64,000 nt of DNA, taken from positions 41,771,920-41,835,919 of the forward strand of contig OX104128.1 of assembly GCA_944470555.2 (NCBI GenBank), given 5' to 3'. Origin of the DNA: Heterobilharzia americana. Lineage: Eukaryota > Platyhelminthes > Trematoda > Strigeidida > Schistosomatidae. The position numbers and the translations under genes were made by a program. Within the stretch, counting starts at the first letter, position 1. Each line of letters starts with the position of its first letter. This document shows positions 35,701-48,100 of the stretch, in pieces. The notes beneath the pieces are model-generated. The model was not told the DNA's origin. It saw only the letters and a list, made by a program, of their open reading frames with translations, and did not search any database.

Positions 35701-37536
35701 GTTAGTTACATTCTATTTGTCCAGTCTATTTGTTCAAGTGAAGAGTTTCATCAAAGCCCACTTGATTTTAAGCACTTTTTAAAAATTCAAATGAATTCAA
35801 TACTTCCGTTTCATACGTCTAACGGTTCCAAATACGAAGTTACATTTCGCTAAATGGCTCTTTTCAATCAGGTGAACGATTGTTTATGTGAATCTGGTCA
35901 CAATAAATAATCTGTAAGAAGGAGAAATACCTTTCAATTCCTGATACTGATGCTTCTGGCATACCTGTATCACAAGTGAATTATATTAATTCATAAAACA
36001 ATATTTAAAAATTAATAAAAACAGTCTTGGACGCAATGACTTATCAAGGAATTGAAATAATAATAAACTAAAATTTCTTGTTTGTTGAAACTAAAATGTT
36101 GAATATCAGATGGACTGTTAACAGTGTAAGGAGTGAGTTATTCTCTCAATACTCTAATATACTGAAGAAAAGTATGTAAAGAATTTAGTAAAGTGTGTAT
36201 TTGGACAAGTAGGTAATAAGTGTAGACACTTAATCCCTAGTGTTAAGGTTAAGTTTTTGTTTTGATCGAAGTTTGTGACACAGTAATGATGTTGGTGGTG
36301 GTAGTGTGAAAAAACAGCATCTTCATGATTACAGTTAACAGAAGAAATATATTTAGTATGATACTGGGAAGTAATTATTAAAGCCTTTGTTATTCTTATC
36401 ATCATGGTTTTGAGAAAGGTCTTGTGAAAGTATGTCCAAGCTATTTTATTTGAAATGATGAAATCTCTTTACTTTTCACTTGATTTTATAGAATGGATAA
36501 GGTTATTTCTAATTAATGATGAACTAACTGAAAAACCGAATAGTAATTTGCGACCGGAAAGCAGTGTGAAGTTCCTAAGAAGTTATTTCCTTAAAATAAT
36601 GATAGGAAACATTTATCTTCTTTCTAGTATAGCATTACTGATAATCCTAAAATTTAAATATTCGATACTGTTCAGCTGATTGGTGCAGTTGTACATTGAG
36701 TGTAATTAGTAGTTGTTTATCTGCACTCGTGACTCACAGAACTCTAATGTTCCTGAAGGTCCTCTAGCAGTTTGAAAGTTTGGAATTTTTAAAGACCTCT
36801 ACAAAGTGGTAATTCATTGCGTTATTTTAACTTAAAATCTTTTCATGAAGCTTCTTTGGACATAAATTAAGGTCTGCATCGTGTAATTTCTACCCGTCTG
36901 ACATCTTGGCTAAAGTTTTGACCGACCTCATTACTGAATGATGCACAACAATGATTAATGAAAATTGATGCTGACAACTATTAAGTAGTGTTTTTATCGA
37001 CTGATCACTAAAACTTCACTTCATGATAATATCACTTTGTTGAAAAGAAGTACATTCAGTATCATATCTGGGTTGAATACCTTGTGAACCTCAGTGCTCC
37101 AACGTTTTGATTAACTCATATAATAGAGTTTCGCATTGAGACAGCTTTAATGTAATTCGAATGCTTTCTATAGATGTGGTTTTGTGGTTAATCAGTGTTT
37201 CATATGCCAAAACCGTTTGTCTTCTGTGTGGTTTACAGGAGATAACTTTAGTGACAGCTAGGAGCAACATTATTTGAAAGGACTACTTCTTATTTGTAAT
37301 TCCAACTTTTAGTTCAAATTCAAGGATAAACTGCGTAGAAAAACAAATGGTGTCGTATCGCAGTCATCATCTGGCGTTTCACTGACAGAAACGGAAGTTT
37401 AGTCCTTTTAGCATCAACAGTAATCGAAAGAACATTCACAAATGATACAGGTGAGGATGAGTTTGATAAACTTCGACAACTATTCGTGAAATGGATTGTA
37501 TACAGTTTAACTGGGCAACAGTTGAAGACCACGTAA
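35561..37536 (+). CDS. unrecognised gene, last two exons
   Basis: Exon 35561-35700 has a TATTTCAG acceptor and GTTAGT donor. Exon 37339-37536 has a GCGTAG acceptor and stop TAA at 37534-37536. The first leaves in phase 0 and the second enters in phase 0. The peptides look protein-like: a basic stretch RRRMRFACLGALNRYIGR, then KNKWCRIAVIIWRFTDRNG, VLLASTVIERTF and an acidic-to-hydrophobic end (DEFDKLRQLFVKWIVYSLTG). I do not recognise the family. The first exon enters in phase 1, so at least one upstream exon exists; I could not place it between 34.4 and 35.5 kb. AATAAA at 37907-37912 may be the poly(A) signal. The joining of the two exons is inferred from phase and proximity. Confidence 0.5.
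35701..37338 (+). other. putative intron of the unrecognised gene
   Basis: 1.6 kb between the two exons. It contains an open stretch at 36456-36679 after a TTTTATAG acceptor-like site. That stretch would need phase 1 input, which does not match the upstream exon, so I leave it out of the model. Confidence 0.35.
37339..37536 (+). CDS. terminal exon of the unrecognised gene
   Basis: 65 codons plus stop on the plus strand with even amino-acid composition (IAVIIWRFTDRNGSLVLLAS). The longer minus-strand frame over the same bases encodes hydrophobic, low-information sequence and is taken as a shadow. The acceptor lacks a strong pyrimidine tract. Confidence 0.48.
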   Translation, partial: KNKWCRIAVIIWRFTDRNGSLVLLASTVIERTFTNDTGEDEFDKLRQLFVKWIVYSLTGQQLKTT

Positions 37537-37912
37537 AAAAATGAGCAGATAAACACAGTTCCGAAGAAGACTCTGCTTATGATACTCAATTATAGGAGTA
37601 ATACTCAAACTGAAATTTTCAAAGACTAATTAATCACATAGTTAAGGATATTCTTTTCGAATGAAATACAAATTTTCTTCAGTGGGCAAAAACTTTTACT
37701 TTCAAAACGCAAATGTACATCACGCTGCATGGATTTTCATTACATTTTCTAAAATCTAGTCAGTTTTGACCTGTGTAGCTTCTCCAAAGAGTAGCTTTTA
37801 AACGAACTATATAATTAAAGTTAACACTGAGTAGTCTTGGTTCAACAACTTTTACAAGATAGAAGCGTTGTGAGTCCATCAACAGAAAAGTAGCATTTGT
37901 GAGCAAAATAAA

Positions 37913-38527
37913 CAAGTTGTATTCTGTAATCCAGCTGCAGTATTAATTCCTCATTCGCTCACGTAAATTCAGTTAAAAATAGTCAGTTAACTCTTATCAC
38001 CTTTGAAAACGACTTACAAATTGCATGATTTACTTTGGCATTTTTTACAGCTGAGTAGTTCATTGACTGTTGAACTGTGGGATCAACAAGGCTTCTCTTG
38101 AAAACCACCCAAACGAGATCACAGGATGTGACGTCTGACGTGAACTAACGCAATATAGTACTAAAGAAATTGAGTAATTAAACAGCATTCAGGCTGATCT
38201 GTTACTTTCGTCAGCCAAATCAGAGTGATGTTAACACTGGCCATCCATTTTGTTTGTTTAGGCCGAGCTCATCAGCTATATGTCCGAACGAACGAAAAGG
38301 CAGGCCGGTGCTTAGTCATTCTAATCTGGTTGGTCTAAATGGTTTCTGGCCACTAAAACTGTTTAATAGCATATTTATGATCACCTTTAATATGGTCCTT
38401 TTTTCTTCTTGATTTGTTTTATAACTGCTACTGACATTTCGGTTCCTGTGCAGATAAGTACTGTGGGTTTGCGTCTCAGTGGGAATAGCACCACTCGCTT
38501 ATAGGCAGGTAAAACCTGCAAAATGAG

Positions 38528-38596
<69 letters not shown>

Positions 38597-41500
38597 CCCA
38601 CTACTAACCACCGTCCATCAATACTGTATTTATTCACACTTCAAAACAATTCTCGGCTGACGAAATTCCATAATTTTCATTTAAATTTCTTTTTTCTCTA
38701 AATTATCACGTAATTTATCACCACCTCTGAAAACTGAATTGAACATTGTTGAAGTAATGCAACTGTGAATAATAATAACTCAACAACAGACTGTTACTTG
38801 CTTGCAACATATAAAAATATAATTGCTCAACTCTAGAAAAATGACGTCATTGGGAAACAAAGTTTTTTCCGACTGATTTTCTTTTTTTTTTCAACGGTGA
38901 ACATTCTTCACCGTGTCAATGACTAACCTTGAGGAAGGAGGGGGATTTGATCCGATTAGTAATTAAACACTAGTCAATGGTAATTAAAATGTTGGGACTC
39001 CTTTGTTTTAGACTTTCTCATAAATGATGCATGTGAACCTTTTGTGCCTTGACCGACTTGCAAATATGTTTTTTTTACTCAGAATTTCACGCTGAGTTTA
39101 CGCGGAAGATTTGAGTTGTATCTTTTAAAAAAATTAGGTTCAAATGAGCAGATCTAACTGATTGCGGAGGAGGGGTATGATTCAAAATGTACAGAAACTA
39201 AAATCGTGGGGCTGGACAAGTGGATAATATGGAACAAATAAAGCCCTTGTAATTAATATAAATTTTAAAAATTGACTAAATACACTTTAAAAAAAAGCTG
39301 TAATAAGTGCTTTCCTCAGGTAACTTTATTTCACTTGAATAAGGCATGTGACTGTTCATTTCTGCTTGTTTCAAATATTATTTCTATAATCGCCTCATTT
39401 GCCGCCATGAGTCAGGTTAGCAATCGTTGAACAAATAAATTAATGTCCATAATACTTTATTCGTCAATTCTTAGATAAAAAGTGAATAGGATTCATCTTT
39501 ACTTTCTAGAAACTCATATTTTGTCCACTTCCAGGCTAGTCCTAGCCTAGTATCTTTCAGCACGTCAGTGAACCTCCGAGTACGCGTGTACTGGTCAGAA
39601 CAGCATATATGTCAGACATCTTAGCCAAAGCAATTGAGGACCTCAAGAAATGATCAATCTCAATTATTTGAAACTGTTTTATTGAGGCTAAACATTGTTA
39701 ATTTTAAGGTTACCTTAAATTTTGGGCGGTAATTTGATCTAGCCAATGATGAAACATTTGTAAGCTTCTTTTGAAAAGAGTTACTGTTCCTATATGTACA
39801 GAAGGTCAAAGCTATATTCTAAATTTAGTCTAGAAAGACTAAATTTTTGACTGTGCTTTTCTGATTGATGCTTTCTGCCTAACAAATGAAATAACATCTA
39901 GTTTTTAATCCTTTGCTTCCCAATAATCTACTACCTAATAACCGCAAAAAATGCCTTTCAAATTCACAATTTTTTTTTGTGACTTATTCAGAACTACCTA
40001 ACACTGACAACACCAACTAGTAGCAGTATTAATAACAAGAATAAACACAAGGAAAGTTTAGTATGTACTGAATTTAAGACATTCATGTTGACCAAATCTC
40101 TTTATAGTCATAAAATGTGCACCAATGTCCTTCATACAGTTAATGAATTCGTTATACTAACTATTTGGAAGTACGGAATAGAAACACTAGTTGGGTTAAT
40201 GTCAATAAAATAAGGAAACTGAATATTTAGAAGAATAATTGAAATAATGTAAAGAAACGTTTTTAAAGACATCAGTTGATCGTTTTAAGTGCATTTTGCT
40301 TGAATATATCCATATGAAATTAGCTATTTGGAAATAGATGTTTTATCTCATTGTGATGGGGCTTTCCAATAAGTACCCGTGTTTGTGCAGATTTTATCAA
40401 CAGTGCACAGTGCGATTTAGACTACTGACTTGAGACGTCACGGAAGTCTCACACGGATTGTCATTACTTGCCAATAATAACTCATAGGTTTGAAGATATT
40501 CCATTGGTTATCATTTCCAAAGTCAGTTAACTTGATAAGTTATGTATTTGTAATCTATATTTTGAGATCCCGTCCTAAGATATAACTAAGTCAGCTCAGA
40601 GAAGGATTCTTATCGAGGTTGACTAGCATGAGCCCATCGCCTGAAACCATACTCGGTCACTGATTCACTTGTGCCATCAATTCTGGGCGATGAAATAATG
40701 GTTTCGATCCTAAATTAAGAAGGTTAATTAGCTATTTAGGCGCTTTTGACAGTTCCAGTCTCTGGCTTTATGCACTGTAGACTACGTTTGCATAGAACGC
40801 TCAGCAGTTATTTTGTCAATTTATACGCAACTGGAATTCAAAAGAAATAAATTCCCCTTTCGATAACTCTGAGGTAATCTTTTGGATTTAATCTCTCACA
40901 AATTGATCTGAAGCAAATATGCTGTTCTACGTTAAGTTAACGAACACTTTTCAATTCACCTCACTTTAATAAAGACGAGAAATTTGTGTGTATTCATATG
41001 AGTTAGTCAAAAAATTGCTGAGTTTAGACTAGTAGTTCAGTAATGCGTATTACTGAAATACAGGCAGTAATGAACATTCAAATGACCATTTTTTGACCAT
41101 ATTTGCAATACATGGTGACCAACATAACATATTAACCAAGTTAACATGGAGATTGAAACATACTGCTGAATGGTGTAGTAAGTTAGTAAGTAGTTACTCT
41201 GATCTGCAGATTTCACTGGTTAGATCACGGTGATCTCAACAGTAGACAGTCATTTTGCTCATCTGAGGACAAGATGAACAGCGGTAAATTGTACAGTCTG
41301 TTAATAACTTGAGTACCTGCTGAATGCTTACGACAACTCGAAGTGGTAATAGATGTACAGGAAATTTCACTTAAACTGTATTTTGTACTAAGACCGTAGT
41401 TTTAAGGTAGTCACACTGTCAAATGTAGGAGGCATTTTCAGAAGTATGAGACTATTGCTGGCAGTGAACGGTCATTTTTTTCTCACACATCAGTGAAGAT

Positions 41501-41794
41501 GCAGCTGGTGTACTCAAACTTATTCTGTCTATGTAGATGGTTTTAAAAATTGGGAGTAGCATTAGGCTCTTATGATAAATTGTTACGAACTTTTTACAAA
41601 CGATCTCTACTGCATAACACTGATAAAGCTATGTAGTGCATATAAATCTGAAGAATAGGCTAGATAGAAGACTCTGTTGACAGTACAGTTGAGTAGCGAA
41701 AATCTACCCAAGTGTCAGTAAAGTAATCAAGAACCACTGAGTTTGTTAACAATGATAAAACTTTCACATGACTGTTTCTTTTTCAGTACTTATT
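37913..41794. other. intergenic region between convergent genes
   Basis: Holds the AT microsatellite at 38532-38596, with a less AT-rich stretch just before it (38260-38520) that looks repeat-derived. Nothing else recognised in about 3.9 kb. Confidence 0.5.
38532..38596. repeat. AT dinucleotide microsatellite
   Basis: AT repeat of about 65 bp with one interruption (ATGTAT at 38583). Confidence 0.98.
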
Positions 41795-41800
41795 TTTATT
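41795..41800 (-). terminator. candidate polyadenylation signal of the kelch-like gene
   Basis: AATAAA on the minus strand, about 235 nt downstream of the stop codon at 42036. The distance suits a short 3' UTR, but the hexamer is common in AT-rich DNA. Confidence 0.4.
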
Positions 41801-42035
41801 TGGTAACCAAATGAGTGAATATGTCAAAACTGGGTAATTTTACTGCGCAAGAAGCGGGCAGTTGGTCAAACGCCTTCAATAGAATTTACTGATTATTTTC
41901 ATGATTGAAAAATTCCCAAGTTAATCAACATATTCATTGAAAAGAAAAGGTTATAATATACAAACAATTAAGGTTTTAAGAAATTTTCATCTCAAATTTT
42001 TGTTTTGCTGCTATGTAATTGCTTCATTTTGTGAA

Positions 42036-42152
42036 TTATATAAGTGGATCAACTTTATGGTATGACAGTTTGATACTGGAATTTGCATCTGTTACACCTG
42101 GACCACTGGCTGCTACAGCGATTCCAGCACGTCCACTTGGTAGGGGAGCTGC
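42036..42152 (-). CDS. KLHL terminal exon, closes the propeller and holds the stop
   Basis: The acceptor TTTTTAG precedes 42152 and the reading frame runs to TAA at 42036-42038. It begins [19 protein letters not shown], corresponding to the conserved APLCLGRAGACVV end of KLHL5-type proteins, followed by a short divergent tail ending KVDPLI. It starts in phase 0, as required by the previous exon. Confidence 0.88.
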   Translation of the reverse strand, partial: AAPLPSGRAGIAVAASGPGVTDANSSIKLSYHKVDPLI

Positions 42153-45100
42153 CTAAAAATCATAATTTGAACAACATAGAAACAAATGAAAATAAAGAGT
42201 TAAGAGTAGTAAAGGTGTCAAAGAATTCATATATTTTTACAAATATTATTATGTACTTAACTTTATCATTCAATTAATGTTGAGTTTGAACTCAATGACT
42301 GAATTTAGTATGAAAATGAAAGGTGTAAATGTTCTCAACGAGATTTAATGAAATAGTTGAAGTTCATTTTTATGAAAAAGTCTTAAAATACAATGAAGGA
42401 GATCTTAAATATCTTAAGGGTCTTTTATATTTCCCGTAAACCATGGCACTTTACGATGAAAACTATCATTTTTAGACGCATTACTCATCAGTAGCTACTT
42501 TTATGACAATAGGAATTCACTCCTTTTTCAAAGCAAAACTTAATTTGAATCATTTTATAACTGAGGCTCTATATTTTGCAATAATTATAGTCAATGCAAA
42601 AATTCTTCATATAATTTAGCGTACAGTTCGAATCACAACCAAGCGAATTAACTTTAGGTTGAAAGAGCTTATAGGCGCATGGTGTATTTTAGTTTTGACC
42701 CTAACCATTTGTGACAGCATTTAATTCAATGAAAATTGAACATGATATTCATAGTTCTCATGGATAAACAATCTGAAATATGAGGTATTCTGTAATTCTT
42801 TCAACCAACCAATTTGAACTCTGTGGTAAATTACTTGGCAAAGCAAGAATATATAGATGGTGATTGGACTAACCACTGTATATTGATAGAAAAACATTTT
42901 ATTGAAGTATTGTAATGATATGTATTCTGCTTCAGAAGCTCTAATTCACTGATGACGATGTCTAGCATAACATTGTAGCGTCTCCAAAATAAAACCTTAG
43001 CTCACTCTGGACGTATCCATACCCTGAGCTACATATATTTGCGACAATTCCTAGACAATTAAATTCATTAGAATCATATTAATTATCCACAGAATGGTAA
43101 GTGACTATCAGTCTACCCATTTCTTTTCAGCCTTATAACAGATACAACTTAAATTTCAAGCTGATCATGGTTTAAAGTCAATGTTAGTTGATATAAAACC
43201 AAAAACAATTAGAAATTAATGTATGCCATAATCTCTTAACTATCTTTGACAGCAAGTCGTTGGTAATTTCATTAAAGCTGATAGGGCAATAGTATCTTCA
43301 AATTGCTGAGATCAAATTGTTTATCAAACAAATCAGTAACATGTATATTATTATTGCCGAAAACTAATGATTTGATTTCAGAGCTAAAGGTTCTCGTTTG
43401 TTAATGAAGCAGTTGTCTATCGAATCGAGTTTTATTTAGAAAAACTGAAATTATTTAGAAGCCATTGGATCTGTTGATTTCTAGTTGATTTAAGGCAAAT
43501 TCTCACTACAAATAGAAAACCAGTAAAAACTGTGGGAGTTTGAAAAACTGCTTCTTAGGTTTAATGAATAGATTGGATTTAAATTCAACAAAACCCCGTT
43601 TATAACAAGTAACTGGATATACATTTTTTAAACTCTTACTGGTTTTCTTAAGATTTAGTGGAGCAAGAATCGTATGGTCATCCAAGTTCTCCGACATGGT
43701 AATAATATTAGAGATATAGAACGACTTGTTGATTCTTATTGTCGACCAATTTATTTTTCAATCTAGAGGTTTATGGTGATTTATTGGAACTCATCATTGA
43801 CTGGCACCAGTTGTAAGAACATTGGAAACCTGGGAGCACTGGAAGGCTGTTTCATCCTAGTTAGGGACTCCACAATCCTGTAGATTGAATTAATCTAGCG
43901 CTCATCTGTGACCAACTTCGAAAGGTGATTCTCGAAGTTCCAGTTAGAAGTCGTGACCGATTGGTCCAATCAAGTCGGATATGAGGACAGCTACTAAGCG
44001 TTAACATTGGATGGAGGTCGCTCTATATCGTGAACTAACAGATGTACGAAATATGAACCACTGGATTCCAACCCAGTGGCTCAGTGGTAACATGCTGACC
44101 ATCGGTTCAATCTCTGATGGGGCGAGATCATGGGTGTGCACCGGTGAGAAGTCTTATGTTAGGACGGTACAGCTGTTCCGTGCTCTCAGATTTCCAATGT
44201 TACTTCAACTGATGTAATTTCATGATGAATTGCTACCTGAAATTAATTTATTTTTACCTGAACAGAATTCTGGGCTATGATAAATAGAATAGTGGTTAGG
44301 TTATACTTTCGAGGCTGAGAATAAGATGTTACATCTCCTTAGTATCCCTTGAATACCAGTGCTTGTTCGAACAGTATGGACGTACTGTCTAAATCATCTT
44401 TGTACATATGCAATTGGAATAATGTTTTGGTTAACAATTAATTTCATTTTGAACTTTAATCACGTACACAGTGTGCTGATTATCTACACAGTCAGATGCT
44501 TCAAATTATTTCAAGGAATCAACTTACCTCAGTCCATTTATTTTCTTCTGGATCGTAAACGTCTACACGTTCAGTATACGTCTGTCCATCATGTCCACCT
44601 AAAGCGTAAAGTTTATATCCAAGTGTAGTCACAGCTATAGAATCTCTTGGAGATGATAAAGCACATACTTCTGTCCACATGTCAGTACGTGGCTCATACA
44701 TTTCAACACTAGCTGTTCTTAATGCATGTGGTTGATTAGGTGGTGCATTATGACCACCAACTGCATACAAACGCCCACCAACAGCACCTACTCCAACACC
44801 ACCTCGACGATGTAGCATAGGAGCAATAAAACACCAATGTTGTGTATGTGGATTAAATCTTTCCACAGTTCGAAGACAAGCACTTCCATCTCGACCACCA
44901 ACAGCGTATAATCTACATAAAAATAACGATGAAATAAATGAACGTTTTTCAGGCTTAAAATGACAAAATTGAAGGTTTTAAATCCTTTTTTAAGCTTATT
45001 AGATGGACATTTTCCATAACTTCTAACATTTAATCCAGGACTTTCAGTATTCGTAGTATATCATTTCACTTTAGATAAAATATGTTTCGCTAGGCAAGAT

Positions 45101-48100
45101 TATATTTCGGGTGAATAGGTGCGTAGGTTGGAAAAAACTATAGGTCACAAGAATGATACTGAGATATAAGAACAATGAACTAATTATTGATCATAATCAA
45201 CTCTTAGGGCGTCTTAGAGGTAGATTTAGTGTCTTTAGGCATTCTTACACTTAGTATACCTCTAAACTCCGAAAATTCGTGCTCCACTGTAGAACTTAAC
45301 TGAAATCATTGGAATTTAGAGTAATTCAGTAAGGATTAAATTGATTAGCGACGATGTCAGCCTTTCGTTTTTACTTACAGCGTGTAAACATTTCACTGAG
45401 ATAAACATAGTTTATACCAGAGTTTGACTGATAAGCAATGTCAAGTTGACAATAGTTAGCTAAGAATTGTTCAAATGTTTCACACATTTCTGTGTTTTAC
45501 TGTTTCAAACTCATGACAGTTCAGTGGGTGTTCAATTTTATAAAACTTTTAATATTTATATGATCACCTTTGGCTTCAATTTCACTTCATGATAGTCAGC
45601 TGTTAACTGTTGACTCAACTTTAACATTCAAACAAACTCTGCAAAATACTTTCTATTAGTAATAAGGAAAATAGTCAAGCAGAAGTGAAAAGTAATTATA
45701 AGGAAAACAATCTATTATCTGACTTGAAAGTAAAATGTAGAATTTCATCAAAAATGTTCGACCCTAGATGGTTAAGGTTTTGAAATCCATATTATAAACT
45801 TGCGACAGTACCTTTATTTTTCAAAGTCATTAAATCGTCTACTCATGTCAGTTTATATGCATGCCAATGAAAATAGTGACCTGGAATATGGCGTTACATT
45901 CAGTCTTCAGAAATAATTAGTTACTGTAGTACTCATAGCTTCTACTCTAAGTTACTCTAACTGTTATATCATTTTTCTCACCTAATTTTGGACAACCCAG
46001 TCAACAAGTTAATTTTTCTGTCTAACAATGTCAAGTTCGTCCGAAATTTGACAGTTATCCGCCTTCAATGTAGAAGTGGTGCCAAGGATAACTACCTTCA
46101 AGTCAACCTAGTAAGTAAGGCATATGTGGACAGACTTATCAATTATGAAAGGCCAATAAGATCAATCCAATAAATCGGAAAAGGGAGCATAAAATATCCT
46201 TCTAGATACAACGGGATGTTTGGCAAAATATTTAGAAACTTACCTGGTTTAGGACTAGCCACTGATGACCAGTGTGACCAATAAATGATCTTGAAATATC
46301 ACAGTCTTTGTATAATCATCTATGCACTTATTAATCGGTCATAAAATTCATAAACTGAATATTAAAGTTGTGATGGTTTCGTTTTGAAACACTTCACGTG
46401 AACTTTGTAAACGATGTATGCTGTTTTATAGGCTTAGTGTTATTCCGAAAAAGTTAGAAAGCAAAAGGTAGGTAGAGAATAGACAGATGGGGTAAGAAGA
46501 CAGTCGTTAAAAATAAGAATAAAAATATGAAAGCAATAAATCACTAATGAGAGGAAGAGAACATGATAAAACTTTCTCCAGTCATAAATTGCATTCTTTT
46601 CTAGATATCACATGCTGCTTGGAAGAAGATTCTTACAGGATGCGTGAAGATACCCTTCTACATATTGTATTTGATTCCTGTCGACTCTTTTTTGGCAAAA
46701 ACAGAAATAAAAAGCAAACTAAATGTGATTGCAAACACTATTATGACGAGAACAATTTAACCTGGGAATTGTGGAACCATTTAGAAATCGCTATTTTTGT
46801 CATCACCCCTTGTAATAATTTCTGTATGATGAAAACCATACATTTTTTCGAAACAACTCACACAAAAAATAGTGAATAGCGGCAGTGAAAAACAGACCAA
46901 CTAGTCTCTACCATAAAACTACTGTGAGAAGAATTTTCAGCAACTTGGATTGGATCCAGTAGTTTGAAGATAAATAACACACCTAAAAGGTTTGAGGTTA
47001 CGAATATCTATCAAAGTGAAAGTTACGTATCTGTGAATAACTGTTTTTGAGATGAATTTATTATTATTATTTTATTATATGTCCCATGGGTTCCTAGTGG
47101 AAAAAAGGGCTTCAGTAGCACTTCTCCAGTGCAATCTCTTCTCCGCAATCTTTTCAACCTGGCTACACGACAGCCCACAAGCTCTCATTTCTTCCTCACA
47201 ACAACTCCTCCATGTCACTCTCAGCTGAAACGCCCAACTCGTCACTTCCCATCTGGGCTCCACTCGAGGGACTGGCCTGGCGCATGATGTCCCCACTCAG
47301 CCTTCTCAGTCTATGCCCAATCCATATCCATTTCCTCCTACTGCATGTTTGTTGAGTGATAGGTTCTTGGTTAGTTCATTTACAGAGTCCCTTGCTGCTT
47401 ATTCTTATTATTCTGCCAATTCATCTGATCTTCAGTATCGAGCCAGAGTAGGCAGTTGTTGATGAATGTCTTTAGTTTATTGGAAATCCCTTTCGTAACG
47501 CGCCAAGTCTCTCAAACATCACATGGAAGCACTGACTTGACTGAATTGGTGTTGAGAATCTCCACATTGGTTTCAGGTTAATGAACGCCTGTCTTGCTGT
47601 TTCTCCGATCCTGGGTTTGACGTCCTCGTCTGTGCCTGTGCCGCCTGTAGTTGAAACAGTGCTGCCTAGTTGGTGGATGAAAGAGGCTACTTCGTTTAAG
47701 TTCCTCCCGTCTATGGTGATTGGAGTTTCTTGTTGTTGTTGTTGGTGGTGGTGGTGGTGGTGGCGTTGGTTAAGTATCTTCATCACCTCTATCTTCTCTG
47801 CTTCCACTTGAGGTCCCATCTTCGCTACCTCAGCTCTTCTGTCAACTTCTTACTTTTCACATGTACATCTTCAAGTTTGTGTGACATTAGACACAAGTCA
47901 TCACTGGCGAAATCCAAATCTTCTAGGTTCTTTTCCTCAGTCCAGACAGCGTATCCCCCTCTTCTCACAGCTCCTCACTGTTTCTTGCATCATCCAGTTC
48001 AGTCCACTACAATCAGGAATATCATGGGTGATAGTAGACAACCTTGTTTCACTCATGTCTTCACTTCACTTCAGAGGCATCACTGAGCTTCCCATTGTGA

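Noticed and set aside
36456..36679. Possible middle exon of the 35.6-37.5 kb gene
   Set aside because: It needs phase-1 input, but the upstream exon leaves in phase 0; no good donor ends it.
37320..37589. 89-codon minus-strand frame
   Set aside because: It is the antisense of the better plus-strand exon at 37339-37536; the minus translation is hydrophobic and uninformative.
46547..46879. 110-codon plus-strand frame in a KLHL intron
   Set aside because: No motif or splice context, mixed composition and no partner exon. It is within chance length for this many bases.
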